Source: Thinopyrum elongatum
Lineage: Eukaryota; Streptophyta; Magnoliopsida; Poales; Poaceae
Assembly (NCBI GenBank): GCA_011799875.1
Contig: CM022303.1
Span: 730,680,970-730,744,969 of the forward strand
Direction: 5' to 3'
Length of the DNA stretch: 64,000 nucleotides
The position numbers and the translations under genes were made by a program. The notes beneath the pieces are model-generated. The model had not been told where the DNA came from. It worked only from the letters and a program-made list of their open reading frames with translations, and did not search any database. This document shows, piece after piece, positions 46,579 through 58,887 of this stretch (within the stretch, counting starts at the first letter, position 1; every line of letters starts with the position of its first letter).

Positions 46579-46615
46579 GGAGATATGATTGTTGCCCAAA
46601 AAATGGAGGTATGAT
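46579..46615 (+). repeat. Second tail-only insertion: 11-bp direct repeats around an A run
   Basis: ggagatatgat (46579-46589) and ggaggtatgat (46605-46615) flank tgttgcccaaaaaat. The sister copy (44940-44955) has a single caaggaggtgtatgacc. Interpreted as another minimal A-tailed insertion. Confidence 0.5.
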
Positions 46616-47889
46616 ATTTCGGCAGCTTAAATATTCTTCTACAGAAAAACTACACGGCAGAAACAGAACCTACCAACTACTATATCTTGCCACAGTGGCA
46701 GGAGATGATGTGTGATCGGCATGTAGAACAGTGGCTGCCAAATCATGTGGCAACAGAGACAAGGTGTGTGAGCAATACAGAGAATCTCACTGTAAAGCCA
46801 CTGCTTATTTGTGGCTTGGAGATGCGACTCCAAAGCTAGCAGAGGTGGCCTGTTTAGTTTCGCAGCCACATGCCAATTGTAGATTTGAAAGCCAAGCTTG
46901 TACTGGGTCGAGGCTGTGTCTTACACTTGTTTTCCTTTTTCATACGATCGTAATCCGGCAGGGTTTCACTATCTTTCGATTTCGAGGACAGAACAGAAAA
47001 ACATTAAGTACGGCCTAAAAATTAGTAGTTTCAACCGACAAAACCACACATCCATGGGCAGACCTATCGGTTCATCAAAGAATAAATGCAAGTATGCAAT
47101 CATAAGGCTAAGGAAGAAGTGCAGAGAGAACATTACATGTGCTTATGCTTTTTTAAGTAGGACATCGTGGGATTCACACTTTAGAAAGTCAAACCAGCTG
47201 CACACGAAAGAACAACTAGAGCAATCTCGGCTGCTAATCAACTGCGCATCAGAGCCAAAGCTTTTCTCTTTTAGCATATCTTTCTAAGTAGGGCCAGTTC
47301 CATGGGTTTACATGGCTTGGAGAGCTCTCTTGCAGCAGCCAGCAGAAGGAAATGCTAGCATTGCATGTGTTGCATGTGTAGTGGTGGATGTCGGTGTGTG
47401 TGTGTGTCTGCGCATGTGCAGCTTTGTCAACTCGAAAGGGATGGGCTTATTGGTAAAGTGAAAAATGGGGTAAAGCAAAGCCGCTTTGGATATCAAGGAC
47501 AAGTGAGGATCATTAAAGGCGCAGTGTTGCGCGATTTGCGGGGAGCCGGCCTGATGCTTCACGTTCCCCTTGGGCTGGATAGCTACTTCCAAACCCTGTG
47601 TAACAGAAGGGTATTTTTCAGATGTACAGTGCTGATGTTTATCTGAATTCATTAGCCATATCCTAGTATCTAACTGTAAATTTCATCCCCACTAACTATT
47701 ATTTCCTCTCGATCTCCTTAAGCCACGTCATCAGATCTCACTAACCATATTTTCCTTAAAATGTTGTGTTCCATAGCGAATAAAATAATAAAATGAACAT
47801 CTCGTTATGTCCTTGTTACTAGGTGCCAATTAATTATGATCTCATCATTAACAGTACTAGCTAGTACTGTGCAGCAGCAATGTCTGAAT
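46616..47889. other. Backbone repeat unit, no confirmed gene
   Basis: Continues the backbone copy (ggcagaaacagaaccta, tggctgccaaatcatgtgg) and runs without interruption into the next copy (gaattcattagccatatcc at 47645). This shows that the block between ggcagaac and ttagcc is about 0.95 kb when not replaced by TE sequence. A short GT repeat lies at 47393-47406. The open frame 47365-47646 crosses it but has no recognisable domain. Confidence 0.45.
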
Positions 47890-47892
47890 TTG

Positions 47893-48196
47893 GGGTCTCT
47901 TTGATTTGCAAGATTCTAAAAACGCAGGAATAGGAAAAATATAGGATTCGATTGGCATGCCCACTTGAATCCTATAGAATTAGCAGAGTGTGTTTGATGG
48001 CATAGGAAAAACAAATGAATTGTAAAAATACGTTGGAGTGGATGCTAGATTTCCTATGAAATGTAGTACAAATGATTCCTTAGGAAAAAATCCTATAGGA
48101 TCCAATCATACGAATCAAACGGCCAACTTAGGAAAATTTCCTAAGTATTCTAATCCCCCAAAAATCCTATAGAATTCCTTTGAATCAAAGGAGCCC
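47893..48196. mobile_element. Harbinger/Tourist-type MITE, 304 bp
   Basis: Ends gggtctctttgatttgcaa / tttgaatcaaaggagccc are inverted repeats, and the 3-bp duplication TTG flanks them (47890-47892, 48197-48199). Backbone reads gaatttg before and ttggtatttttag after, matching the empty site gaattcggtgtttttag at 49130. Inner arms contain aggaatag/ctattcc-like pieces. Confidence 0.8.
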
Positions 48197-48199
48197 TTG

Positions 48200-48426
48200 G
48201 TATTTTTAGATGTACTGATGTTTATCTGAATTCGTTAGTTGTGTCCTATGCAACTATAAATTTCATCCCCACTAACTATTTCTCCTCACTCGATTTTCTT
48301 TAGCCACATCATCAGATCGCACTAACCATTTTTTCTTAAAATATTGTGCTCCATAGCGAATATAATAATAAAATGAACATCTCATCGTGTCCTTATTACT
48401 AGGTGCCAACTAAGTATGGTCTCATC
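48200..48426. other. Backbone repeat unit
   Basis: Another copy of the backbone segment (gatgtactgatgtttatctg, gaattcgttagttgtgtcc, catccccactaactatt), interrupted at 48427 by a retroposon and resumed at 49074. No coding potential. Confidence 0.6.
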
Positions 48427-49073
48427 CTTTTTTGCGAAAAAGATTCAGAACTATTATAAAAGTTCACCAGAAGTACAAAGCACCCCAAACATATTAAAAA
48501 TTACATCAAGGTCCCTAAACCACCGAACGACCACTGCCGCCGCCAGAACGAGCCACCGACGTGCCGCTGTCGCCGCTCCCATGCCGGAGCCGGCCTGACC
48601 TTGTCGATGACAGCCGGGAAGTCTTCGTGCACGTGCCCCTAAGGACCAGCGCCTCGGAGGCGCAGTCGTCGCCATTGAACCCTTGAATCGATCTGAAGAA
48701 CCTGACACCAATTCTCGTCGTCGCGTATGCATCACGAGAAACCCTAACCTCACCGCCCCGACGAGCTGGTAGGAATCTACGCCGGAGCTCCGTCTAATCC
48801 GCCCCAACGGACGAACTTGAGGAGGATCAGAGCCCGAAAGACTGACTCAAAGAAGAAGCGCCGCCATCCGTCTGAGCGTCGCCCCTATGAGGACTAAAAC
48901 CCTAACCTATCTACAAGCCGGAGCCGAGGCACCAGGATTCCCCTCCCCGCCATCGGCCACCGAAGCGGCAGACAGAAGGGAGGTGAATCCACGGGCTCGC
49001 TGATGGAGATCGAGGGGAGGAAGGCTTTGCCCTAGTCGCCTTGCAAGAGGGAAAAGAAAGACGGTCTAAACAT
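48427..49073 (-). mobile_element. A-tailed retroposon, reversed, with 16-bp target-site duplication
   Basis: Begins with a T run (cttttttt) and ends in GC-rich sequence. The flanks taagtatggtctcatc (48411-48426) and taattatggtctcatc (49074-49089) match the single backbone phrase taattatggtctcatc at 18177. In reverse complement the element is a GC-rich body (CCGCC, CGGAG) followed by an AT-rich 3' part and A tail, the form of a SINE or short LINE derivative. No protein domain is recognised. Confidence 0.75.
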
Positions 49074-49166
49074 TAATTATGGTCTCATCATTAATGGTAC
49101 TAGCTAGTAAAATGCAGCTGGAGTGTCTGAATTCGGTGTTTTTAGACGTACTGATGTTTATCTGAA

Positions 49167-49196
49167 CTAGCAAAGTGGCCCGCGCAAATGCACGGA
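49167..49196 (-). mobile_element. Helitron 3' terminus, reversed
   Basis: CTAG at 49167-49170 follows a backbone A (tctgaa), and an imperfect GC hairpin (ccgcgcaaatgcacgg, 49180-49195) lies 9 bases inside. In reverse complement this is hairpin, spacer, CTAG, then T, as at 23009. Backbone copies at 47640 and 48230 show tctgaattc as the empty A/T site. The element extends to the right; its 5' end was not found. Confidence 0.68.
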
Positions 49197-52100
49197 CATC
49201 ATCTTAACATATATATAGGTTTTAGGATTGAAAATAAGTATAGAAAGAACACATACGAATGAGAATTTTTATATTTATAGTAATATTATTATGGTCACTA
49301 ATATCAATGGTTTTTATTCTCATGGTAAAAAATATGGCCAATTCCAAGATCCAATGTAATCCAAAGCATATAAATTTGGCCATACAAGCCCAAATACAAT
49401 ACAGTAAATTTGAGTGAATATTTTCATTAATCTTCAAATTTTATTTAGTTCCCAGAATTAATAAAAAGCTTTTAGCCAAAATTTGTATCCTTTTTAGCAG
49501 AAATTTCTAAAACAATGCACATCTAGTAATATGGTATTTTCTTCAAACAAAAATATCACATATAAATACCATTCGGCTTATGACCCAAAACATTCTACTT
49601 TATTGTAATACCATGTACAACAACATGCCGGGTCATGTATAAACTACCAACAGACTGACTCACAATCCAAACTTCAAGCCCGCATATTGATCTGAATACA
49701 TACATGCAGCACTTCCAAACACAATATTATGCGATTGTAAATATACTAATTACGAAATATCAAATGTGAATCTTAATTTCAAAATCATGTGAATGATAAA
49801 CTCACTCTAATTCTAAACAAACTATTTGAGTTCGTATTTGTAACCGACATTTCTCTTTTTCCACTAAAATTACAATCTAATTTGTAAGATGAGCGAGACC
49901 CAACAACTAGATGTACCTTGCTACTATGCGACATTAGGAAACTAACCTTATCATGGCATTAATCATTGCACCATACAAAAAACTCACATGTACAACTGAT
50001 CTTCTTTCTTCAGATCTTCCCCTAGAAATATATAATCCCTAATACAAATCAGTGCTATTAAGGCCCATAAAACTTTAGTAAGGTAGAAGCAGATGATTTA
50101 TATGTGTATAGAGATTATGGCAAATTAATTATTGTATACATCATGCTTTATATATTCAGGACGAAGATGTTGCGTTGTCCTCCTAAGAATGTTCGATCAT
50201 ATACAAATCTCTACTCAGGCTACTTGTTATGTGATCTTCATTTGACTGTTCAGCTAAGTTTTTATTTTTATTTTTATTAGGTACCAACTTTGCTTTCTTA
50301 TGTATCTTTGGATGGACCTCTCAGCCAGATTCAGATCTTGTTTTCTAACACATTTATTATTCAGGAGTTCTAACTTACATTTAAACCCTACAAATGATGC
50401 ACGATCAACTAACAGACCTATACCTTGTTGGCTTGCAAATTTGACTGCTTTTATGCATTTGTCAATTATTTGACATTTCGCCAAGCACATGTGACTCACC
50501 TTTTCTCTTCACTGAATCTCCTTGCAATGGGTAATATTGAATATGTGAGTATCGTTTGAAAATAATATTAAATCTGTACTCTTCAAGTATAAGAAAATTT
50601 AATACAATGATAGAACTTTTACCTTAATAATGATTACCCTTTTTTGTTGCAGAGGTCTTCAGGACCAGTTATTGTGATATGGGCCTCTCGTCTAGTGTTG
50701 TAGTTACTTGCATGTCACTGTATAAATCTAATCAACCATGCTATACTTGGCACATGCAGAAATGAAGTTCGTCTGTAGCGATGGACTGCAATTTCTTATC
50801 GCTCACGAATCTTGCACACATGCACCTCTTGCCCACACACACCTATAGACTATAGTTGAGGATGCATGCTTGTGATACGAAAAACAGATTAATGCATTAA
50901 TTAATCACTTGTAAGATCAAAAGATAAAACAAAATCATGTGTGACATACCTTACATGGCTGACGATTTGCATGTCGAGTGGTGCCAGAAGTTCTCACCAA
51001 TGTTAATGTCGTCATCTCTCTGAGCTAGGTCTTTTTTGTTTTGTCAATATCCAATAGCTTAGCCAGTAATCCCTCCAGAACTCCTTAATAATATTCACGG
51101 TTGTCTTGATGCAGATCACAATATTCACATGAGAGAATCTTTTTTTAACCACTCACATGAACTGGGTATTATAGGCCAAGGTTCTGGTTCTACAGATCAC
51201 CAAAATAAGTACCAAATAAGCAAAAATTCTCAGCATTGAACAAAATAAAACATCTCACAACATAGATCAAATAATTTACATTACATGATCTAAAGGGAAA
51301 GCATGGGGAAAACTCTAGTAAACCGAGAGAAACTCCATGTGATGGTGAAGAGGAGGTCGCTATGGCTGGAGACTCAATGAATGCTTCTCTCGATTGTTGC
51401 AAGTTTTTTATGGAGGAACTGTGGGAGGCACAAGTAGAGATGCAGTTGCAGATCAGGGGACCTTATGACTTGGAATGGTCACTGGATGGTGCTGGTGGCG
51501 AGTTGCCATTCCGCCAGGCCGGCCTGGCTGCTGCAGCGACCGGATGTGATGCGACAAAAGGAGGGGGCATGGCTACTGCTGCGGCCGGAGGTGAAGCACC
51601 AAAAGAAGGGTAGTGGAGAGAGTGCCAAATTCATGTGAGAGATTCTAACATGAGTACCAGAACATGATTGAAATTCACAACACTCGTGTTAGGAATTTTG
51701 AAAAGGAGTTCAGCCTAGTAATTTGATTACTAAGAAAGAATTGTAAAATGGCCCAGCAATATATATACAATAAAAATAATGGAGAAAATCATTATCAAGA
51801 TGGGCCAATTATGTAATTGTTCTATAGAAAAGATCGAAGCATAAATATTGCAAAACAGAGATGAAGCTAATTGGGAACATTCACAATAAATAACAATATG
51901 AAAACATTGACATAGTTAACGAAACGCACAAAAAAGGAGGTGGCATTTGATCCAGTTGGAAGCTTGCTATCGGGAGAATAAATGCAGCAATCAATGATTA
52001 CTTTTTTATTTAGTTGTTTTCTTGCTGGAAATTGTTATATAGTTGTTACCAGGGAACTAAAATATTTTCCCCATATGACTAAAGCACAATATCCTAGAGT

Positions 52101-52251
52101 AAGCAATTGTCATAGATATTGCTGCAGGAGTATATATAGAGTATTGAAGAGGAATCCTTAAAATCGTAGAGGGCTTGAGAAACCTGGGTGCGGAATATGG
52201 AGCCGGCTGCCCTAGAGGGCAAGCTCAAATATGTGAATTTCAAAGGGGAGC
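49197..52251. other. AT-rich DNA, probably Helitron interior, no confirmed gene
   Basis: No RepHel protein, LTR or inverted repeat is recognised. Minus-strand frames at 50499-50254 and plus-strand 51362-51613 are open but short and have no known domain. The backbone that should follow the Helitron (ttcgttag or similar) is not found before the CACTA element at 52255. Confidence 0.35.
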
Positions 52252-52254
52252 ATT

Positions 52255-52562
52255 CACTAGTAGAAAAGAGGGCTTTGGTTCGGGCCAGCCCAGCCCATTA
52301 GTCCCGGTTCAGTCATGAACCGGGACCCATGGGGGCCATACGTCCCGGTTCATGCGCCCAGGGGGCCGGCCGGGTCCTCGTGGGCATTGGTCCCGGTTCG
52401 TCTGGACCCATTTGTCCCAGTTCCTGGCACGAACCGGGACCAATGGGCCTCGCTCCTGGCCCACATCCATTGGTCCCGGTTCGTGGCTTGAACCGGGACA
52501 AAAGGGGGGCCTTTAGTCCCGGTTCCACGCACGAACCGGGACCAATGAGGTGGCTATATATA
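52255..52562 (+). promoter_or_regulatory. 5' terminal repeat, CCGGTT subterminal hairpins and TATA box of element 3
   Basis: After the terminal repeat, inverted phrases GTCCCGGTTC / GAACCGGGAC occur several times (52300-52550; for example at 52302 and 52316, 52391 and 52430, 52477 and 52492, 52518 and 52533). They end 12 bp before a TATA box (ctatatatacc, 52553-52562). Transcription of the small gene and tnp2 probably starts about 30 bp downstream. In En/Spm such subterminal repeats bind TNPA; here the motif is inferred to play that part. Confidence 0.75.
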
Positions 52563-52947
52563 CCCCATCGCCGGCGAGCAGAGCACTCCACACTGCTCTG
52601 TTTTTTCTGGCCGGCGAGGGGAGAGCTTTGTGGTGCTCTAGCTCACCTCCTATGCACATGAGGTGTTTGATGAAATGCCCAAGCCACACTAGTTAAGCTT
52701 TCTCCTCTCGAAGCTCGACCTTCAAGCTCCATTTTCCTCAAGATTTGTCTAGGTTTAGCGGTCCGTCACGTCCCGTCCCCGTCTTCACCGCCGTCGATCG
52801 CCCGCGCTGATCTCGGCACCGGCATAACCGTGGTGAGCCTCTTGTTCTTATCTTCTTTCTAAAAGAAAAAAATTCTTACTTGTATGATTTAGATAGATAC
52901 TTGTCTAATTTTCTTACTTTTATTATTGTTTGTCATTATATAGTGCG

Positions 52948-53392
52948 ATGGTTTTGGTATCCGCCCCCGTCGGCCCTCGTCCTGTCTATGATTCGGATGT
53001 GGTATATATTATATTTTATAACTATTTGGTTCATTTATTGTTTATGACAATTATGCCCACCAACGTGATATAGATTTTTTTATCTAGGAGGTATGTAAAC
53101 CGGAAATTCCAACCGACCATATTGTCAATAGGTTAAATTTAGTTGAAGAAGAAAACAATTACTTGAAGAAAAAATTGAAAAAATTGAGGAGGAGAAGATG
53201 ATATTGGAGTTGCATGTTGCGGATGTCGTCGATGATCACAAGATCAAGATGGATGCAATGCGCTTCAAGATTAGAAAGTATAGAAAATATGTCATTCATA
53301 CCGAGGCTTGGTATCATTATGCCGTTGGATCAATTGTTACCTTGGTTGCGATTATGATCGCATTTGTTGTTGCATTGAAATGTTTTACATAG
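52948..53392 (+). pseudogene. Small coiled-coil membrane-protein gene, frameshifted copy
   Basis: Counterpart of 8820-9265. Exon 1 52948-53001 (MVLVSAPVGPRPVYDSDV), GT...AG intron, exon 2 53088-53392. Exon 2 is 305 nt against 306 in element 1: one A is missing from the A run at about 53170-53185, which turns LKKIEEEKM into LKKLRRRR and a stop. The downstream frame still encodes ILELHVADVV and the C-terminal hydrophobic anchor (SIVTLVAIMIAFVVALKCF). Splice sites and the membrane segment are conserved between the two elements. Confidence 0.65.
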
Positions 53393-53564
53393 TTTCAATG
53401 TATGGTTTAATTAGATGCTCTGGAGAGCTATATATTGTTCAATGAGAACTATGTATGTACTTTGGTTTTAATGTGATGATGAACTTCTATTAATTTGGTC
53501 ACTTATCTATTCATGATGTTTTGTAATGGTTTTTTACACACTTAATTATATATAATGCACGCAG

Positions 53565-56500
53565 ATGAACCTGCAATGGATGTACGGTGACAGACGCACC
53601 TCCGACTACATTAAGGGCGTGCATAATTTTCTCGAAGTGGCTGAGGCAAACAAGCAGAATGGTTTTATGTGTTGTCCATGCCCTATATGTGGGAATACGA
53701 AGTCTTACTCTGACCGGAAAATCCTTCACACCCACCTTCTTGAGACGGGTTTCATGCCACACTGTAATATTTGGACCAGGCACGGAGAAATAGGGGTTAT
53801 GATGGAAGACAGCGAAGAAGAAGAGGACGATGACAACTATGTGCCCCCTGAATACGGTGATGCTGCAACGGGGGAAGCTGAAGATCAAGAGGAACCAGAC
53901 GATGTGCCCGATGATGATCTCCGCCGGGTCATTGTTGATGCAAGGAGACAGTGCGAAAGTGAAAAGGAGAAGCTGAAATTCGATCGCATGTTAGAGGATC
54001 ACCAAAAAGGGTTGTACCCCAATTGCGAAGATGACAACACAAAGCTCGGTACCGTACTGGAATTGCTGCAGTGGAAGGCAGAGAATGCTGTGCCTGACAA
54101 AGGATTTGAGAAGCTACTGAAAATATTGAAGAAGAAGCTTCCAAAGGATAACGAATTGCCCGGTAGTACGTACGCAGCAAAGAAGGTCGTATGCCCTCTA
54201 GGATTGGAGGTGCAGAAAATACATGCATGCCCTAATGACTGCATCCTGTACCACGGTGCGTACGAGGATTTGAACGCATGCCCGGTATGCGGTGCATTGC
54301 GGTATAAGATCAGACAAGATGACCCTGGTGATGTTGACGGCGAGCCCCCCAGGAAGAGGGTTCCTGCGAAGGTGATGTGGTATGCTCCTATAATACCACG
54401 GTTGAAACGTCTGTTCAGAAACAAAGAGCATGCCAAGTTGATGCGATGGCACATTGAGGACCGTAAGAAAGACGGGAAGTTGAGAGCACCCGCTGACGGG
54501 TCGAAGTGGAGAAAAATCGAGAGAAAGTACCGGGAGGAGTTTGCAGGTGATGCAAGGAACATATGGTTTGGTTTAAGCGCGGATGGCATTAATCCTTTCG
54601 GGGAGCAGAGCAGCAATCACAACACCTGGCCCATGACTCTATGTATCTATAACCTTCCTCCTTGGCTGTGCATGAAGCGGAAGTTCATTATGATGACAGT
54701 ACTCATCCAAGGCCCTAAGCAACCCGGCAACGACATTGATGTGTACCTATGTCCATTAGTTAAAGAACTTTTACGGCTGCGGAATGGAAACGGTGTACGT
54801 GTGTGGGATGAGCACATACAGGAGGAATTTGACCTGCATGCGTTGTTGTTTGCAACCATCAATGATTGGCCTGCTCTCAGTAACCTTTCAGGACTGACAA
54901 ACAAGGGATACCACGCATGCACGCATTGTTTAGCTGACACCGAAAGTATATACCTAGACAAATGCAGGAAGAATGTGTACCTGGAGCATCGTCGATTTCT
55001 TCCGACCAACCATCAATGTCGAAAGAAAGGCAAGCATTTCAAAGGCGAGGTAGATCACCGGAAGAAGCCCGCCATGCGTACCGGTAATCACGTACTTGCT
55101 ATGGTCAATGATTTACACGTAATCTTTGGAAAGGGTCCCGGCGGACTATCTGTTCCGAATGACGCTGAGGGACGCGCTCCCATATGGAAGAAGAAATCTA
55201 TATTTTGGGACCTACCCTACTGGAAAGACCTAGAGGTCCGCTCTTCAATCGGCATGATGCACGTGACAAAGAACCTTTGCGTGAACCTGCTAGGCTTCTT
55301 GGGCGTGTATGGAAAGACAAAAGATACACCGGAGGCACGGGAGGACCTGTAACATTGGCACGAAAAAGACGGCATGCCTCCAAAGCAGTATGAAGGTCCT
55401 GCCATCTACGCTCTTACGAAAGAAGAGAAGGAAATCTTCTTTGAATGCCTACTCAGTATGAAGGTCCCGTCTGGCTTCTCGTCGAATATAAAGGGAATAA
55501 TAAATATCCCAGAGAAAAAGTTCCAGAATCTAAAGTCTTGTGACTGCCACGTGATTATGACGCAACTGCTTCCGGTTGCATTGAGGGGGCTTCTACCAGA
55601 AAACGTTCGATTAGCCATTGTGAAGCTATGTGCATTCCTCAATGCAATCTCTCAGAAGGTGATCGATCCAGAAATCATACCAAGGCTAAGGAGTGATGTG
55701 GCGCAATGTCTTGTCAGTTTTGAGCTGGTGTTCCCACCATCCTTCTTCAATATCATGATGCACGTCCTAGTTCATCTAGTCGACGAGATTGTCGTTCTGG
55801 GCCCCGTATTTCTACACAATATGTTCCCCTTTGAGAGGTTCATGGGAGTCCTAAAGAAATATGTCCGTAACCGCGCTAGGCCAGAAGGAAGCATCTCCAT
55901 TGGCCATCAAACCGAGGATGTCATTGGGTTTTGTGTTGACTTCATTCCTGACCTTAAGAAGATTGGTCTCCCTCAATCGCGGTATGAGGGGAGACTGACT
56001 GGAAAAGGCACGCTAGGAGGGGACTCAATAATATGCAGGGAAGGGCATTCTTGGTCTCAAGCACACTACACAGTTCTACAGAACTCTACCTTGGTGACCC
56101 CGTATGTCGATGAACACAATAACATTCTGCGCTCCAAACACCTGGAGCAGTGTGACGACTGGATTACATGTGAACACATCAGGACTTTCGGCAGTTGGTT
56201 GGAAACACGTCTCAGAGGTGACAACACTATTTCTGATAGGCTGTACTCGTTGTCCAGGGGACCATCTTCGACAGTATTGACTTACAAAGGATACGAGATA
56301 AATGGGAATACATTTTACATGATCGCCCAAGATCAAAAGAGCACCAACCAAAACAGCGGTGTCCGCTTTGATGCAGCAACCAAGAGGGGAAAGGACACAT
56401 ATTATGGTTACATAGTGGACATATGGGAACTTGACTACGGACATGATTTTAAGGTCCCTTTGTTTAAGTGCAAATGGGTCAATCTGTCAGGAGGTGGGGT

Positions 56501-56867
56501 ACAGGTAGAGCCACATTACGGAATGACAACAGTGGATCTGAACAATCTTGGGTACACAGACGAACCATTCGTCCTAGCCAATGATGTGGCGCAGGTTTTC
56601 TATGTGAAGGACATGTCTACCAAACCGAGAAAAAGAAAAGATAAGGAAGCGAATACATCATAAGATGAGCCAAAGCGCCATATAGTTCTTTCAGGGAAAA
56701 GAGACATCGTGGGAGTGGAGGGTAATACAGACATGTCTGAAGATTATGAAAAGTTTCATGAAATTCCTCCCTTCAAAGTCAAGGCTGACCCAAGCACCCT
56801 GTTAAGCGATGAAGAATATCCATGGTTACGGCCCAATAAGCAAAGGACACAAGCGAAGAAAAAGTGA
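53565..56867 (+). pseudogene. tnp2 transposase, full length with two nonsense codons
   Basis: Starts at ATG 53565 (MNLQWMYGDRRTSDYIKG) and would be 1,100 residues, the usual size for grass tnp2. Domains: transposase-associated domain (about 1-85, CCPCPICGN), acidic linker, cysteine cluster (about 219-245, HACPNDC...CPVCG), Transposase_21 core (about 330-550, SADGINPFGEQSS, GNDIDVYLCPLV), DUF4218-like (about 620-790, HVLVHLVDEIVVLGPVF, MFPFERFMGVLKKYVRN) and DUF4216-like (about 905-1,030, YEINGNTFYMIAQDQKSTN). TAA at 55350 replaces Q in DLQHW, and TAA at 56661 replaces Y in NTSYDE. Both are single-base changes with the frame open on either side. The enzyme class cuts CACTA ends; this copy cannot make a complete protein. 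Confidence 0.95.
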
Positions 56868-56872
56868 AGATA

Positions 56873-58095
56873 GATGAAGTTAGAAAGGGTTGAAAATTTA
56901 TGATATGGCTTTGAATGGTTCATTTTGAGCACACAAAAAGTCTGGAGTTCAAATAAGTTCAAAAAAATGAAATCCCTTTGTAACAGATGAGTTTTTGTTC
57001 GAAACCCTGATACTTCGAAAGAGATTGTCTATTTTGTACACGAAGTGCATCCAGTTTTTGTCGTAACCCTCTCAACTTTTCAACACATGCTATGTGGGTG
57101 AAATGATGATATCATGCCAATTTTCAACCTCTTCAGAGTTCATGTGAAGTGCTTTTCAATTTCAGGGTCATTTAGCTCAAAAAAATCAGTAAATGCATGA
57201 AAAATAACAGATGAAGTCAGAAAGGGTTGAAAAAATTGATGATGTGGCTTTGAATGGTTCATTTTGAACACACAAAAAGTCTGTAGTTCAAATAAGTTTA
57301 AAAAAATGAAATCCCTTTGTAACAGATGAGTTTTTGTCCGAAACCACGATACTTCGAAAGAGATTGTCCATTTTGTACACGAAGTGCGTCCAGTTTTTGC
57401 CGTAACCCTCTCAACTTTTTAGCACATGCTATGTGGGTGAAATGATGATATCATGCCTATTTTCAACCTCTTCAGAGTTCATGTGAAGTGCTTTTCAATT
57501 TCAGGGTCATTTAGCTCAAAAAAAATCAGTAAATGCATGAAAAATAACAGATGAAGTCAGAAAGGGTTGAAAATTGATGATGTGGCTTTGAATGGTTTAT
57601 TTTGAACACACAAAAAGTCTGGAGTTCAAATAAGTTCAAAAAAATGAAATCCCTTTGTAACAGATGAGTTTTCGTTTGAAACCTTGATACTTCGAAAGAG
57701 ATTGTACATTTTGTACATGAAGTGCATCCAGTTTTTGCCGTAACCCTCTCAACTTTTTAGCACATGCTATGTGGGTGAAATGATGATACCATGCCAATTT
57801 TCAACCTCTTCAGAGTTCATCTGAAGTGCTTTTCAATTTCATGGTCATTTAGCTCAAAAAAATCAGTAAATGCATGAAAAATAACAGATGAAGTTAGAAA
57901 GGGTTGAAAATTGATGATGTGGCTTTGAATGGTTCATTTTGAACACACAAAAAGTCTGGAGTTCAAATAAGTTCAAAAAAATGAAATCCCTTTGTAACAG
58001 ATGAGTTTTCGTCCGAAACCCTGATACTTCGAAAGAGATTGTCCATTTTGTACATGAAGTGCATCCAGTTTTTGCCGTAACCCTCTCAACTTTTA
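56873..58095 (+). repeat. 337-bp tandem repeat array of element 3, about 3.6 copies
   Basis: Units start gatgaagt(t/c)agaaaggg at 56873, 57210, 57550 and 57887; the last is cut at 58095 (ctcaactttt). The sequence is the reverse complement of the array at 1-7328, and since tnp2 is also reversed there, the array has the same place and direction relative to tnp2. It begins 6 bp after the tnp2 stop codon, so it forms the 3' untranslated region. Confidence 0.97.
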
Positions 58096-58887
58096 TGAAA
58101 CTCTAATAGCAAAAATAATAATCTAAAAAAATGAACTAGAAAACTTTAATGAAACTTTAATAGAAAAAAGAATGAACTAGAAAACTTTAATGCAACTCTA
58201 ATAGCAAAAGGAATCAACTAAAATTTATGCAACTAAAATTATCAAAGTATTTTCTGTTCAAAACATTAAAAGCAAAAAGAATTTTCATAAAGAACTTTTT
58301 TTGTTAGAAACTTTAATAGCAAAAGGAATTATCATAAAGATTTTTTTGTTAGAAACTAAAATAACAAAAACTCTTTTTGAATATAATGATAAAACACAGT
58401 AATATTAAATAGCAGGAAAAAGAATCACTCCAAAATCTATTTTTATAGTAAAGTTAATCACAAACTAGTGATTCACACAAATTTCAAAGAATTCAAATTT
58501 AAACTATTCAAATTGGAAAACTAATGGCACTAACAGCAAGTTTATACTTTTTATTACCTAAAAGCAAAAAGAATCACTGAAAAATAGTTTTTATTTTGTT
58601 GTAAGTAGAAACAAAATAAAATAAATAAAGCAAAAAAGAAAACAAAAAAACTAGAAAAAAATGCCACCTACTAGGCCACCACGGCCTGAATACGACTAGA
58701 AACCCATCCATGGGCCAGGATTCAGGCCCGCAGAGGCCCAACAGGCCCACGGCAAAGAGTAGCAGAGAAGGCACGAAAGCCTGCAGTTGAGAGGAGCTCG
58801 AGAGGGCCGGCGCAGCAGCGCTTATAAACCACTCTCGCGCTCTCTCAACTAGCGAGGTGGGACTAAACATCCCACCGCACCGCGCCA
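58096..58887. other. AT-rich linker of CACTA element 3, no gene
   Basis: Repeated short phrases (gaaactctaatagcaaaa and variants, 58097-58340), then sequence shared with element 2's linker (58395-58530). From about 58670 it becomes GC-rich and includes caggcccgcagaggccc. No gene. Confidence 0.65.

Noticed and set aside
47365..47646. 93-codon gene
   Set aside because: Starts in a GT-rich microsatellite, has no domain and lies in repeated backbone where other copies do not keep the frame.
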